Shown: one piece after another, positions 9,503 through 17,737 of the stretch
Layout: each line of letters begins with the position of its first letter
How positions within the stretch are numbered: position 1 is the stretch's first letter
From: Chryseobacterium glaciei
GTDB taxonomy: Bacteria; Bacteroidota; Bacteroidia; Flavobacteriales; Weeksellaceae
DNA: 64,000 nt
Reading direction: 5' to 3'
Assembly: GCF_001648155.1 (NCBI RefSeq)
Contig: NZ_CP015199.1
Span: 2,985,001-3,049,000 of the forward strand
Program-made: the position numbers and the translations under genes
The notes under the pieces: model-generated
The model's input: the letters and a program-made list of their open reading frames with translations, nothing else
Databases searched by the model: none
What the model was told of the DNA's origin: nothing

Positions 9503-10981
9503 TTATTGCATGAGTTCTTTTCTTATTTTTTCGATCGCATTTTTCATCTCAAGATTGAAATATTCTTTCTCTAATCTTACGGGTTGAGCTTGTCTTACTT
9601 CACAATCTGCGATACTGCAAGATTCACAAGTTACTCCAACATTAATGGTTTTTAAAGTAGAAGATTTTATGAAATTAATTTTCTTGATTGTCTGAGAGTT
9701 CAATAAAATTCCAAGGCAATAACTTCTGTTGCTCCCGTCAGAAAATGGGTTTTTTTGTGATGTAGAAATCACGAGATAGCTCACTCCCTGATCTTTATAA
9801 TGTGAAATCTGTGCATTAGTCAATGTTTCATTTTCCTTTAGATGAGCTAAGTTTTTAACTGCAATCCATCTTCTGCAATAATGTTCGTTGGTTGCATTGG
9901 CATGTGGAGCCTGTTGATGATTAAGGTGTAATTCCTTTAAAATCTGAATTTTATCTGAATTTTTCTTTTTAACTAAACATAAATAAAACAAATCTTTAAT
10001 TCCCAATTCCGAAGAAAGAACATTCGTTAATCGATAATAAAAAGTTTCGGGCGAATTGGTGAAATTTTCAATAAGATTTTCAAAACTGGTTGGTTCCCAA
10101 TTGTTTTGCAGGAAAAAATTGGAGGTATTTTCAATGATTTGTTCTTTTGAAATCAATAAAGCTCCGGCAAAATAAGAAGCGTAGAAATTATTCAGAATTT
10201 CTTCAAAACTTCCAAAATCTAACCATGAGTAAGTGTTTGGACGATTTTTTAATTCCAAAACATTGAAACCGATTTCTTTTGCTAAAATAAAAGTCTTCTG
10301 ATCTTTTTCAAGTTTGATATTCAATAACAGTAATTTTTTCTCGGGAATAAAGAGTGAACGAAGATTATCTAAAGCTCCAAATGTTTCAAAATTATCAGAT
10401 TGAATGGTATAATTAAATTTTTCAATCAAAATATTTTCCAACACTTCAGCTTTTATATTTTTACTGATTTCTAATTGATTTTCTTCTGCAAAATGCACAA
10501 CTTTTTCCTCTATTTCAGGAAAATAATTGTCATACAATTCCTGAAAAGATCGTAGAACAGCAAAGTAAAAACGTTCTTTTCCTAAATTATAATTCTGCGA
10601 AATTTCAATCAATGCATTAATAAAAGCGGTTACTTTTTTAGGTGCATCACTGATAATACTAATTAAATTATTCTTATTAATTCCAAAAAGTTCTAACGGA
10701 ACTTCTTTAAAAAAATCTGACTGTAGAATTTCATTAAAAGGTGCTAAACTTTTATCCAATTTTGTTGAAACCAAATCATCAAAAGTGCAATTCAAAGATT
10801 CTGAAAGTTGAATGATCTTATCATGTTTCGGATATTTTTTCCCGTTTTCAATTTCGTTTAGATAAGATTTTGATAAACCTGTTTTTACGGCAAGATCCTG
10901 CAAAGACCAATTTTTCTTTTGTCTTTGCTGTTTCAGTTTTAGCCCGAAAACCGTTTTGATAAAGTCGCTGTCAGAATTCAT
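9503..10981 (-). CDS. XRE-family regulator of the RamB/ScfR type (DUF2083)
   Basis: A 492-aa regulator. An N-terminal helix-turn-helix (about residues 12-65, with LAVKTGLSKSYLNEIENGK) is followed by a long helical middle part and a C-terminal region with HYCRRWIAVKNLAHL and the cysteine cluster GVTCESCSIADCEVRQ. These are marks of the short-chain fatty acyl regulator group (DUF2083), whose known members (RamB in actinobacteria) control glyoxylate-cycle genes. It is divergent from aceB-aceA, 126 nt away, matching that role. Its -7 box ends 4 nt before the ATG, so the mRNA may be leaderless, and an operator-like palindrome sits at its -33 position, suggesting autoregulation. Confidence 0.88.
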   Translation of the reverse strand: MNSDSDFIKTVFGLKLKQQRQKKNWSLQDLAVKTGLSKSYLNEIENGKKYPKHDKIIQLSESLNCTFDDLVSTKLDKSLAPFNEILQSDFFKEVPLELFGINKNNLISIISDAPKKVTAFINALIEISQNYNLGKERFYFAVLRSFQELYDNYFPEIEEKVVHFAEENQLEISKNIKAEVLENILIEKFNYTIQSDNFETFGALDNLRSLFIPEKKLLLLNIKLEKDQKTFILAKEIGFNVLELKNRPNTYSWLDFGSFEEILNNFYASYFAGALLISKEQIIENTSNFFLQNNWEPTSFENLIENFTNSPETFYYRLTNVLSSELGIKDLFYLCLVKKKNSDKIQILKELHLNHQQAPHANATNEHYCRRWIAVKNLAHLKENETLTNAQISHYKDQGVSYLVISTSQKNPFSDGSNRSYCLGILLNSQTIKKINFIKSSTLKTINVGVTCESCSIADCEVRQAQPVRLEKEYFNLEMKNAIEKIRKELMQ

Positions 10982-10985
10982 TATT

Positions 10986-10993
10986 CAAATATA
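10986..10993 (-). promoter_or_regulatory. -7 element of the ramB-like gene
   Basis: TATATTTG on the minus strand, with its last G four nucleotides from the ATG at 10981. This spacing puts the expected transcription start at or next to the start codon. Confidence 0.5.
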
Positions 10994-11003
10994 AATAATA
11001 GAA

Positions 11004-11015
11004 GCGATTATTCGC
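11004..11015. promoter_or_regulatory. Operator-like palindrome 1 (GCGA-N4-TCGC)
   Basis: GCGA-TTAT-TCGC, an inverted repeat with the same half-sites and spacing as the larger palindrome 35 bp away. It lies about where the -33 element of the regulator's own promoter is expected. Probable binding site for the ramB-like regulator; inferred. Confidence 0.5.
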
Positions 11016-11030
11016 ATAATAATTTTTTAA

Positions 11031-11058
11031 AATATTTAGCGAACGTTCGCTAAATATT
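11031..11058. promoter_or_regulatory. 28-bp perfect palindrome, probable aceB operator (GCGA-N4-TCGC)
   Basis: A perfect 28-bp inverted repeat whose core is TTTAGCGAACGTTCGCTAAA. Its central half-sites (11039-11042 and 11047-11050) match operator 1. It covers the expected -33 region of the aceB promoter, whose -7 box is at 11072, which suits a repressor site. Confidence 0.7.
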
Positions 11059-11071
11059 AAATATTTTTATT

Positions 11072-11079
11072 TATGTTTG
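11072..11079 (+). promoter_or_regulatory. -7 element of the aceBA promoter
   Basis: TATGTTTG matches TAnnTTTG, 28 nt before the aceB ATG. No TTG is present at the usual -33 distance, where the palindrome lies. Confidence 0.5.
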
Positions 11080-11107
11080 TAATGTCGAATCACAAAATCA
11101 ATAAGTT

Positions 11108-12682
11108 ATGGAAACTAAGACTCAATTAAAAATAAAATATCAAAATCAGTTTGAAGAACTATTTACCTCGGAATTAGTAGATTTCTTGGTCGAACTTCAT
11201 CAAAATTTTAATCCTAAACGATTACAGCTTTTAGAAGAAAGGAAAAAAACGCAGCAGGAATTTGATAAAGGAATTCTACCGAAATTTTTAAAGGAAACCG
11301 AAGAAATCCGAAATGGAAATTGGGTTTGCGCTCAACTTCCGGATGATTTATTAGACCGAAGAGTGGAAATCACCGGGCCTGTTGACCGAAAAATGATTAT
11401 CAATGCTTTGAATTCGAATGCGTCAACTTTTATGGCAGATTTTGAAGACAGCAATTCCCCAACTTGGAGTAATTGTATGCAGGGACAAATCAATCTTTCT
11501 GATGCAATTAACCGAGAAATTGATTTCACCAATGAGCAGGGAAAATCTTATCAGCTTAATAAAAAAATTGCAGTTCTTTTAGTTCGACCAAGAGGTTTGC
11601 ATTTAAATGAAAAGCATATTGAAATTAATGGAGAAGAAACTTCTGCCTCATTAATTGATTTTGGAATCTACTTTTTCAGAAATATAAAACAATTGTTGGA
11701 AAATGGAAGTGGAGCTTACTTTTACCTTCCAAAATTAGAACATTACAAAGAAGCCCGTTGGTGGAATGAAGTTTTTGTTTTTGCTCAAAACTATCTGGAA
11801 ATTCCGCAAGGAACCATCAAAGCAACGGTTTTGATTGAAACAATTACTGCTTCTTTTCAGATTGATGAAATTTTATTTGAATTAAAAGAACACAGTTCAG
11901 GTTTGAATTGCGGACGTTGGGACTACATTTTTTCTTTTATTAAAAAGTTCAGAAATCTACCCGAATTTATTATTCCCGACAGAGATCGGGTGACGATGAC
12001 TTCACCTTTTATGAGTGCTTATTCGAAAAGGGTGATTGAGATTTGCCACAAAAGAAATGTTCATGCTATCGGTGGAATGGCAGCACAAATTCCGATTAAA
12101 GATAATTATGAAGCGAACAGTTTAGCTTTTGAAAAAGTAAGAAATGATAAAAAACGCGAAGTAAAAAACGGTCACGACGGAACTTGGGTAGCGCATCCGG
12201 CTTTGGTTTCTGTTGCAAAAAAGATTTTTGATCAATATATGCCATCAGAAAATCAGATTGAGAAAAAGTTTGATTATCAGATCAAAGAAAGTGATTTATT
12301 GGAAATTCCAAAAGGTGAAATAACCGAAAAAGGAGTCCGAAAAAATATCAATGTCGGAATTCTCTATATCGAAAGTTGGTTAATGGGAGTCGGAGCTGCA
12401 GCAATTTATAATTTGATGGAAGACGCAGCGACGGCAGAGATTTCAAGAACGCAAATCTGGCAATGGCTTAAAAATGAAGCTGTTTTAATAGATGACAGAA
12501 CATTAACACGAACTATGATCCTTCAGTGGGAACTTGAAGAAATGGAAATTATCGAAAAATATGTCGGTGAAGAACGTTTTAAAAACGGAAAATTCAATCT
12601 TGCAAAAGAACTTTTCAATGAATTGATCTTTTCTGAAAACTTTGAAGAATTTTTAACCTTAAAAGCATATCCATTTATTTGA
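11108..12682 (+). CDS. aceB: Malate synthase A
   Basis: A 524-aa enzyme of the glyoxylate shunt that condenses glyoxylate and acetyl-CoA to malate. Family segments are clear: ATFMADFEDSNSPTW, LLVRPRGLHLNEKH, ATVLIETITASFQIDEIL, NCGRWDYIFSFIK, GGMAAQIPI and GHDGTWVAHP. Length is that of the A-type enzyme. It is followed 67 nt later by aceA and preceded by a divergent RamB-like regulator with shared operators, so expression is probably tied to growth on acetate or fatty acids. Confidence 0.97.
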   Translation: METKTQLKIKYQNQFEELFTSELVDFLVELHQNFNPKRLQLLEERKKTQQEFDKGILPKFLKETEEIRNGNWVCAQLPDDLLDRRVEITGPVDRKMIINALNSNASTFMADFEDSNSPTWSNCMQGQINLSDAINREIDFTNEQGKSYQLNKKIAVLLVRPRGLHLNEKHIEINGEETSASLIDFGIYFFRNIKQLLENGSGAYFYLPKLEHYKEARWWNEVFVFAQNYLEIPQGTIKATVLIETITASFQIDEILFELKEHSSGLNCGRWDYIFSFIKKFRNLPEFIIPDRDRVTMTSPFMSAYSKRVIEICHKRNVHAIGGMAAQIPIKDNYEANSLAFEKVRNDKKREVKNGHDGTWVAHPALVSVAKKIFDQYMPSENQIEKKFDYQIKESDLLEIPKGEITEKGVRKNINVGILYIESWLMGVGAAAIYNLMEDAATAEISRTQIWQWLKNEAVLIDDRTLTRTMILQWELEEMEIIEKYVGEERFKNGKFNLAKELFNELIFSENFEEFLTLKAYPFI

Positions 12683-12749
12683 TTTCGAGAGTTTTAGTTT
12701 TTAAAACTATCAACTATCAACAAGCAACAAAAATCTAAAAAATATTATT

Positions 12750-14030
12750 ATGAAAACAAGACAAGAACAAATTCAGGAAATAGAAAAAGACTGGCTTACA
12801 AATCCACGTTGGAACGGAGTGAAAAGACCTTACACCGCTGAAAAAGTTTTGAAATTAAGAGGTTCTTACAAACTAGATTATACGATTGCGACAGAAATGT
12901 CAAAGAAATTTTGGGACAAATTAAATAATCAGGATTTCGTTGCCGGACTTGGGGCGTTGACAGGAAATCAAGCCGTGCAGGAAGTTGATGCAGGTTTGGA
13001 AGCTATTTATCTTTCTGGCTGGCAGGTTGCGGCAGACGCTAACTTATCGGGTGAAATGTATCCTGATCAATCTTTATATCCAGCGAATTCAGTGCCTTCT
13101 GTGGTGAAGAAAATCAATAATGCTTTATTGAGAGCAGATCAAATTCAGTCCGTAAATGGAGGTGGAGATAAAGAATATTTAGTTCCAATTATTGCTGATG
13201 CGGAAGCTGGTTTTGGAGGAAATCTCAATGCTTATGAATTAATGAAACAAATGATCGAAGCGGGCGCTGCAGCCGTACATTTTGAAGATCAGTTATCTTC
13301 TGCAAAGAAATGTGGTCACTTAGGCGGAAAAGTTTTGGTTCCGACTCAAGAAGCGATTAATAAATTGATTGCGGCTCGTTTGGCAGCTGACGTTTTGGGG
13401 GTTCCAAGTTTAATTATTGCCCGAACTGACGCCGATGCAGCAGATTTATTAACTTCAGATATTGACGACAGAGATAAAAAATTCGTAACGGGAGAAAGAA
13501 CTTCCGAGGGATTTTATGTCGTGAAAAATGGAGTAGAGCAGGGAATCGATCGTGGTTTGTCTTACGCTCCTTACGCAGATTTGATCTGGATGGAAACTTC
13601 AAATCCCGATTTGGAACAGGCAAGAAAATTTGCGGAAAGTATTCATGCCAAATTCCCCGGAAAAATGTTGGCTTATAATTGTTCGCCTTCTTTCAATTGG
13701 GCAGCAAGGCTTTCTGTGGATGAAATGTTGAATTTCAGAGAAGAATTGGCAAAAATGGGTTATAAATTCCAGTTTATTACACTGGCAGGTTTCCATGCTT
13801 TGAATACGGCAATGTTTGAATTGGCTTTAGCATACAAAGAAAAAGGGATGGCCGGATATTCTGAACTTCAGGAACGTGAATTTGCATTGCAGAAAAAAGG
13901 TTTCAGAGCGGTAAAACATCAGTCTTTTGTAGGAACAGGATATTTTGATGAAGTACAGAATGTGGTGACAAGCGGTTCCTCTGCAACGGTTGCTATGAAA
14001 GATTCTACAGAAACGGCACAGTTTCACTAA
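12750..14030 (+). CDS. aceA: Isocitrate lyase
   Basis: A 426-aa enzyme that cleaves isocitrate to glyoxylate and succinate, the first step of the glyoxylate shunt. The catalytic signature is KKCGHLGGK with C188. Other conserved stretches are [23 protein letters not shown] and YNCSPSFNW. Length is typical of the bacterial enzyme. Second gene of the aceB-aceA operon. Confidence 0.98.
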   Translation: MKTRQEQIQEIEKDWLTNPRWNGVKRPYTAEKVLKLRGSYKLDYTIATEMSKKFWDKLNNQDFVAGLGALTGNQAVQEVDAGLEAIYLSGWQVAADANLSGEMYPDQSLYPANSVPSVVKKINNALLRADQIQSVNGGGDKEYLVPIIADAEAGFGGNLNAYELMKQMIEAGAAAVHFEDQLSSAKKCGHLGGKVLVPTQEAINKLIAARLAADVLGVPSLIIARTDADAADLLTSDIDDRDKKFVTGERTSEGFYVVKNGVEQGIDRGLSYAPYADLIWMETSNPDLEQARKFAESIHAKFPGKMLAYNCSPSFNWAARLSVDEMLNFREELAKMGYKFQFITLAGFHALNTAMFELALAYKEKGMAGYSELQEREFALQKKGFRAVKHQSFVGTGYFDEVQNVVTSGSSATVAMKDSTETAQFH

Positions 14031-14068
14031 AATCATTTTTCCATATTTAAATAAAATTTTTAGATGTG

Positions 14069-14096
14069 AACCTTCTCAGTTTTGGGAAGGTTTTTA
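14069..14096 (+). terminator. Intrinsic terminator after aceA
   Basis: A 9-bp stem, AACCTTCTC (14069-14077) with GGGAAGGTT (14084-14092), including one T-G pair and followed by T. Confidence 0.8.
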
Positions 14097-14128
14097 GTTT
14101 GGAATTAAAATTAAAAACTTAAAGTTCA

Positions 14129-14136
14129 TATATTTG
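14129..14136 (+). promoter_or_regulatory. Probable -7 element of the thioesterase gene
   Basis: TATATTTG, an exact TAnnTTTG match, 25 nt before the ATG at 14162. Confidence 0.4.
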
Positions 14137-14161
14137 ATTATTAATGAAGAAGTGAAAAATA

Positions 14162-14545
14162 ATGAGTTTAATTTATCAAAAGGAAATAAAAGTAACCAAA
14201 GAGCATATTGATCAGAATAATCATGTGAATAATGTTCAGTACGTGCATTGGGTAGAAGAAATTGCCGTTGAACACTGGGATTTTGTAAAACATAAAACGG
14301 AATATCCCGAAGATATCTGGATGCTTTTAGATCATCATATTCAATACAAAAAGCAGGTGTATTTGGGAGATACAATTATGGTTAAAACATATCCTAAAGT
14401 TCCTGAGGGAGCAAAGCAACCCAGAAAAGTTGAATTTTATTGTAATGATCAGCTTGTTGTAGATTCACTAACCTTATGGATTTTGATTGATGTGGAAACG
14501 CAGAAAATCAAACGTTTGGGGAATGATTGGCTGGAGAAGATTTAA
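14162..14545 (+). CDS. Acyl-CoA thioesterase, 4HBT hotdog family
   Basis: A 127-aa single hotdog-domain protein. The N-terminal motif HIDQNNHVNNVQYVHWVEE is the FabM/YbgC-like signature in which an Asp or Asn-His region near the first helix forms the active site. It most likely hydrolyses acyl-CoA or a related thioester in the cytoplasm; the chain length cannot be predicted. It has its own probable promoter after the aceA terminator and ends 5 nt from the convergent toxin gene. Confidence 0.88.
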   Translation: MSLIYQKEIKVTKEHIDQNNHVNNVQYVHWVEEIAVEHWDFVKHKTEYPEDIWMLLDHHIQYKKQVYLGDTIMVKTYPKVPEGAKQPRKVEFYCNDQLVVDSLTLWILIDVETQKIKRLGNDWLEKI

Positions 14546-14550
14546 GAAAT

Positions 14551-14850
14551 TTATTTTGTCCTTTTATTAATGTTTTTAGGATTTTGCTTGTTGTGTAAAA
14601 TAGCATGAACAAATATTATTTCATTTTCTACAGTATAGTAAATTCCGTAAGGGAACTTTTTAGTAAAAGTAATTCTAATCTCTTTATATCTTTTCTGATA
14701 ATGTTCAGGGTATTTTTGAATTTTATTAAGCCCTGTTTCAACTTCATTTAATAATTGTTCCGGAAGATTTTCATTCTGTTCTTTATACCATTCTATAGCT
14801 TCGTCTAAATCATTTTCGGCTTCAGGTTTAATTATTAATTTATAATTCAT
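14551..14850 (-). CDS. RelE/ParE-family toxin
   Basis: A 99-aa protein with the RelE/ParE superfamily pattern: NDLDEAIEWYKEQNENL helix near the N-terminus, the basic central strand region (YQKRYKEIRITFTKKFPYGIYY), and EIIFVHAILHNKQNP at the end. Such toxins inhibit gyrase (ParE) or cleave mRNA (RelE); sequence alone does not decide here. Its start overlaps the upstream antitoxin gene by 11 nt, which indicates translational coupling. Confidence 0.88.
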   Translation of the reverse strand: MNYKLIIKPEAENDLDEAIEWYKEQNENLPEQLLNEVETGLNKIQKYPEHYQKRYKEIRITFTKKFPYGIYYTVENEIIFVHAILHNKQNPKNINKRTK

Positions 14851-15076
14851 ACTTGTTTTTTAATGAATTTTTTACATCATCCCAAGATTTACCGGAGGTT
14901 GGATTTTCTTTGTGATTTTCAATCCGTTTATCCAAAATTATTTTATGTTCGGGCGTAAGTTCTTCATCGGTATTTTCTTCCGTTGTAATAATAGCATTAA
15001 TAATGCGGAGAATCCTTTCATCAGCATGATCTATAAATTCATGGATTCTTTTTTTTAGATCTATAGTATTTTCCAT
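14840..15076 (-). CDS. Antitoxin of the ParE/RelE module
   Basis: A 78-aa, strongly charged protein with helical N-terminus (RIHEFIDHADERILRII) and the C-terminal pattern NPTSGKSWDDVKNSL, seen in addiction-module antitoxins paired with ParE-like toxins. It is the first gene of the pair, has an 11-nt overlap with the toxin, and has a good promoter 24 nt upstream. Confidence 0.85.
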   Translation of the reverse strand: MENTIDLKKRIHEFIDHADERILRIINAIITTEENTDEELTPEHKIILDKRIENHKENPTSGKSWDDVKNSLKNKYEL

Positions 15077-15099
15077 TTTCTTAATTCTAATTCTATGAT

Positions 15100-15132
15100 C
15101 AAAGTTAAGTAATATTTTATTTGATTATACAA
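15100..15132 (-). promoter_or_regulatory. Toxin-antitoxin promoter
   Basis: On the minus strand TAACTTTG (15107 to 15100) with TTG (complement of 15130-15132) 22 bp upstream. The antitoxin ATG is 24 nt downstream. Confidence 0.5.
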
Positions 15133-15185
15133 TATAATCCTTTTTGAACGATGCATGACAAAACCAAAACTCAAACCAAATTCCT

Positions 15186-15193
15186 TATCTTTG
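15186..15193 (+). promoter_or_regulatory. -7 element of queD, four nt before the ATG
   Basis: TATCTTTG followed by CACC and then the ATG at 15198. The expected transcription start coincides with the start codon, suggesting a leaderless mRNA. Confidence 0.55.
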
Positions 15194-15197
15194 CACC

Positions 15198-15644
15198 ATG
15201 ATACGTATTACAAAGATTTTCACATTCGAAACAGCCCACGTGCTGTATAACTACGATGGAAAATGTAAAAATATGCATGGACATTCTTATAAGCTGTTTG
15301 TAACAGTGAAAGGAAAGCCTGTAAATGATTTGGAGAACCCTAAAAATGGGATGGTAGTTGATTTTGGTGATATTAAAAGTATTGTAAAACCTGAAATTGT
15401 TGATGTTTGGGATCATGCAGTTTTGATCAACGGATTATCTCCACACAGACAATTAGGAGAGAGTCTTGAAAGTCAGGGACATAAAGTGATTTATTGTAAT
15501 TTCCAGCCAACGTGTGAAAATATGTTGTACGCGATTGCAGCAAAAATAAAGTCAAAACTTCCGGAAGGAATTTCTCTTGCTTACCTTAAACTTCACGAAA
15601 CTGAAAACTCTTACGGAGAGTGGCTTGCAGAAGATAATCAATAA
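15198..15644 (+). CDS. queD: 6-pyruvoyl/6-carboxytetrahydropterin synthase (QueD type)
   Basis: A 148-aa protein of the PTPS/QueD family. QueD makes 6-carboxy-5,6,7,8-tetrahydropterin, an early precursor of queuosine and other deazapurines. Zinc-ligand histidines are visible in FETAHVL and MHGHSYKL, and the CKNMHGHS region holds the catalytic Cys. HETENSYGEW near the C-terminus is the conserved catalytic Glu segment. Other queuosine genes are not nearby, so the assignment within the family is by sequence only. Confidence 0.92.
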   Translation: MIRITKIFTFETAHVLYNYDGKCKNMHGHSYKLFVTVKGKPVNDLENPKNGMVVDFGDIKSIVKPEIVDVWDHAVLINGLSPHRQLGESLESQGHKVIYCNFQPTCENMLYAIAAKIKSKLPEGISLAYLKLHETENSYGEWLAEDNQ

Positions 15645-15668
15645 TATATTCAACAAAAAATTCAATCG

Positions 15669-16472
15669 GTGTTAAAAACTACCATCAATTTAGAACCTGG
15701 TAAAAAGGTGTATTTTGCTTCAGATCAGCATTTTGGAGCTCCTAATCCTAAGGAGAGCAAAGTGCGTGAAGAGAAATTTATCCGTTGGATGGACGAAATA
15801 AAAGAAGATGCTCAGGTTTTGTTTTTAATGGGTGACCTTTTTGACTTTTGGCATGAATGGAAACATGTAATTCCAAAAGGATATGTGCGTGTTTTAGGCA
15901 AAATTGCAGAATTAAAAGACCGTGGAATTCACATCTATTTTTTTGTGGGTAATCATGATCTTTGGATGAAAGATTATCTTGAAGAAGAAATTGGCTGTAC
16001 CGTTTTCTATAAAAAGCAATATTTTGAAATGGGCGGTAAACAGTTTTTACTCGCTCACGGGGACGGCTTGGGACCTGGCGATAAAGGATATAAAAGAATG
16101 AAAAAAGTCTTTACAAATCCCGTTGCACAATGGTTTTTCAAATGGCTTCATCCTGATATTGCGATGAAAATTGCTTTGTACATGTCACAAAAGAATAAAA
16201 TGATCTCCGGCGACGAAGACAAAGAATTTTTGGGTGAAGAGAAAGAGTTTTTGATTATTTATTCAAAAGAAAAGCTGAAAACTCAGAAAATAGATTATTT
16301 CATTTATGGTCACCGTCATCTTCCGATGGTGTTGGATTTGGAGCAAAAAGCAAAATATATCAATCTTGGAGATTGGATTTCGTATTTTACATACGGTGTT
16401 TTCGAAAAAGATTTCGAATTAAGGTCTTTTGCGGAAGGAGAAAAAAAAATTACCCCTAAAAGAGGTAATTAA
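15669..16472 (+). CDS. lpxH: UDP-2,3-diacylglucosamine diphosphatase-like metallophosphoesterase
   Basis: A 267-aa calcineurin-like phosphoesterase with the two-metal motifs in order: SDQHFG (D-x-H), GDLFDFWHEW, VGNHDLW, LLAHGDGLG and YGHRH. This is the pattern of LpxH-type enzymes, which cleave UDP-2,3-diacylglucosamine to lipid X and UMP in lipid A synthesis. The start is GTG (15669), 24 nt after queD; no ATG lies before the first metal motif. GTG is preferred because the next in-frame Met is far inside the domain. Likely co-transcribed with queD. Confidence 0.88.
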   Translation: MLKTTINLEPGKKVYFASDQHFGAPNPKESKVREEKFIRWMDEIKEDAQVLFLMGDLFDFWHEWKHVIPKGYVRVLGKIAELKDRGIHIYFFVGNHDLWMKDYLEEEIGCTVFYKKQYFEMGGKQFLLAHGDGLGPGDKGYKRMKKVFTNPVAQWFFKWLHPDIAMKIALYMSQKNKMISGDEDKEFLGEEKEFLIIYSKEKLKTQKIDYFIYGHRHLPMVLDLEQKAKYINLGDWISYFTYGVFEKDFELRSFAEGEKKITPKRGN

Positions 16473-16595
16473 CGGACGAAAATAAATTTTCATCCTGTTT
16501 TTAATCCATATTCCGGATAGATACTTGCAAGAATCTGACCAAAAATTAAATTTAAGATTAAAAAAATATTAAAAGAAATATGCTTTACTTAATGT

Positions 16596-16614
16596 TTGTT
16601 TCAAATTGAAACAA
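16596..16614. promoter_or_regulatory. 19-bp perfect inverted repeat upstream of the LuxE-like gene
   Basis: TTGTTTCAAATTGAAACAA, symmetric around a central A. It lies 30 nt before the TTG start of the next gene and is not followed by a T tract, so it looks like an operator rather than a terminator. The remainder of 16473-16644 is AT-rich without other features. Confidence 0.4.
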
Positions 16615-16644
16615 TAAAAGGAAAGTGAAAAATTTTATAAAAGA

Positions 16645-17628
16645 TTGGAAAACATATTCAGCATACAGTCAGAGCAGGATTTTTTGGATGCAGCATTGAA
16701 AACGTTTCGTTATCAATATGAAAATATTGAGATCTACAGAAAGTTTGTTGATTATCTAAAAATAAATCCAGATGAGATAAAAGAACTGACAAAAATTCCG
16801 TTTCTGCCAATTGAGATGTTCAAAAATCATCAGATTTTAGACAAAAATATGACAGCTGGCCTCTTTTTTCAAAGTTCGGGAACAACGCAGATGAATTTGT
16901 CTAAACATTTTATTGCGGATGAAAATATATATCAGGAAAGTATTTACAAAAGTTTTGAACAGTTCATCGGAAAGCCGGAAGATTTTATCTTTTTGGGCCT
17001 GCTTCCAAGCTATTTGGAAAAACAAAACTCTTCTTTAATATATATGGTTGATTATTTAATGAAGAAATCTGCCAAGCCTGAAAACGGATATTTTCTTTAC
17101 AATCATTCAGATTTATTTGAGCTTCTAAACACTTTAAAAGATAAAAAAGTAATTCTTTTTGGAGTTTCTTTTGCACTTTTAGATTTCTTGGATTTTTATA
17201 ACTCCAACACTCCAACATTCCAACACTCCAACGCTCTTACTATAATAGAAACCGGTGGAATGAAAGGGCGTAAAGAAGAAATGACAAAAGACGAATTACT
17301 GAAAATTTTGCAGGAAGGTTTTAAAACTGATAAAATTTATTCCGAATATTCAATGACGGAACTTCTGTCGCAAGCATATTCTTTAGGCGAAAATGTGTAT
17401 CAATGTCCAAATTGGATGAGGATTTTGGTAAGAAATGCTGAAGATCCTTTTAATTATGAAAAAGAAGGAAGAACCGGAGCCATCAATATTATAGATTTGG
17501 CGAATATTCATTCGTGCGCTTTTATTGCTACTCAGGATTTAGGAAAAACACTTCCTGATTCTACATTTCAGGTGTTGGGGAGAATTGACCATTCTGATAT
17601 TCGCGGATGCAGTTTGCTGGTGAGTTAG
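16645..17628 (+). CDS. LuxE/PaaK-like acyl-activating protein
   Basis: A 327-aa protein related to acyl-protein synthetase LuxE and phenylacetate-CoA ligase-type enzymes. The N-terminal part (IPFLPIEMFKNHQI) and the nucleotide-binding FQSSGTTQMN near residue 75 are characteristic, and IYSEYSMTELLSQAYS resembles the A5-like region. It would adenylate a carboxylate and pass it on; the substrate is unknown. The start is TTG, as no upstream ATG is in frame. Around residue 190 the protein contains NSNTPTFQHSNA, encoded by four 8-bp repeats that look like an insertion at a loop. Confidence 0.75.
   Translation: MENIFSIQSEQDFLDAALKTFRYQYENIEIYRKFVDYLKINPDEIKELTKIPFLPIEMFKNHQILDKNMTAGLFFQSSGTTQMNLSKHFIADENIYQESIYKSFEQFIGKPEDFIFLGLLPSYLEKQNSSLIYMVDYLMKKSAKPENGYFLYNHSDLFELLNTLKDKKVILFGVSFALLDFLDFYNSNTPTFQHSNALTIIETGGMKGRKEEMTKDELLKILQEGFKTDKIYSEYSMTELLSQAYSLGENVYQCPNWMRILVRNAEDPFNYEKEGRTGAINIIDLANIHSCAFIATQDLGKTLPDSTFQVLGRIDHSDIRGCSLLVS
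17201..17232 (+). repeat. Four tandem copies of an 8-bp unit inside the LuxE-like gene
   Basis: Units ACTCCAAC, ACTCCAAC, ATTCCAAC and ACTCCAAC follow one another. Because 8 is not a multiple of 3, gain or loss of one unit would shift the frame of the host gene. Confidence 0.85.
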
Positions 17629-17630
17629 TG

Positions 17631-17695
17631 GGTTTTAGAGTGGGAGAGTGATAGAGTTTTAGGTTATTAGGGTATTAGTGTTGTAGGAGTTAAAT
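17631..17695. repeat. G-rich degenerate tandem sequence
   Basis: Directly after the LuxE-like stop codon, variants of GAGTG, AGAGTT and TATTAGTGTTG recur. It resembles a decayed complement of the CTCCAAC units found inside the upstream gene. Low-complexity; no coding potential. Confidence 0.4.
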
Positions 17696-17737
17696 CGATC
17701 ATTTATCAATTATTATTTATCATTTATTTAAAAATTC

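Noticed and set aside
14094..14375. 93-aa minus-strand ORF over the thioesterase start
   Set aside because: Antisense to a recognised hotdog-domain gene with its own promoter; no supporting signals.
15133..15185. preQ1 riboswitch upstream of queD
   Set aside because: The -7 box lies four nt before ATG, leaving no room for a leader RNA, and no H-type pseudoknot pattern is seen.
16449..16472. AATTACC...GGTAATT hairpin at the end of the LpxH-like gene as a terminator
   Set aside because: No T tract follows on the plus strand; the A run on the left would suit only a minus-strand transcript, and no minus-strand gene ends there.
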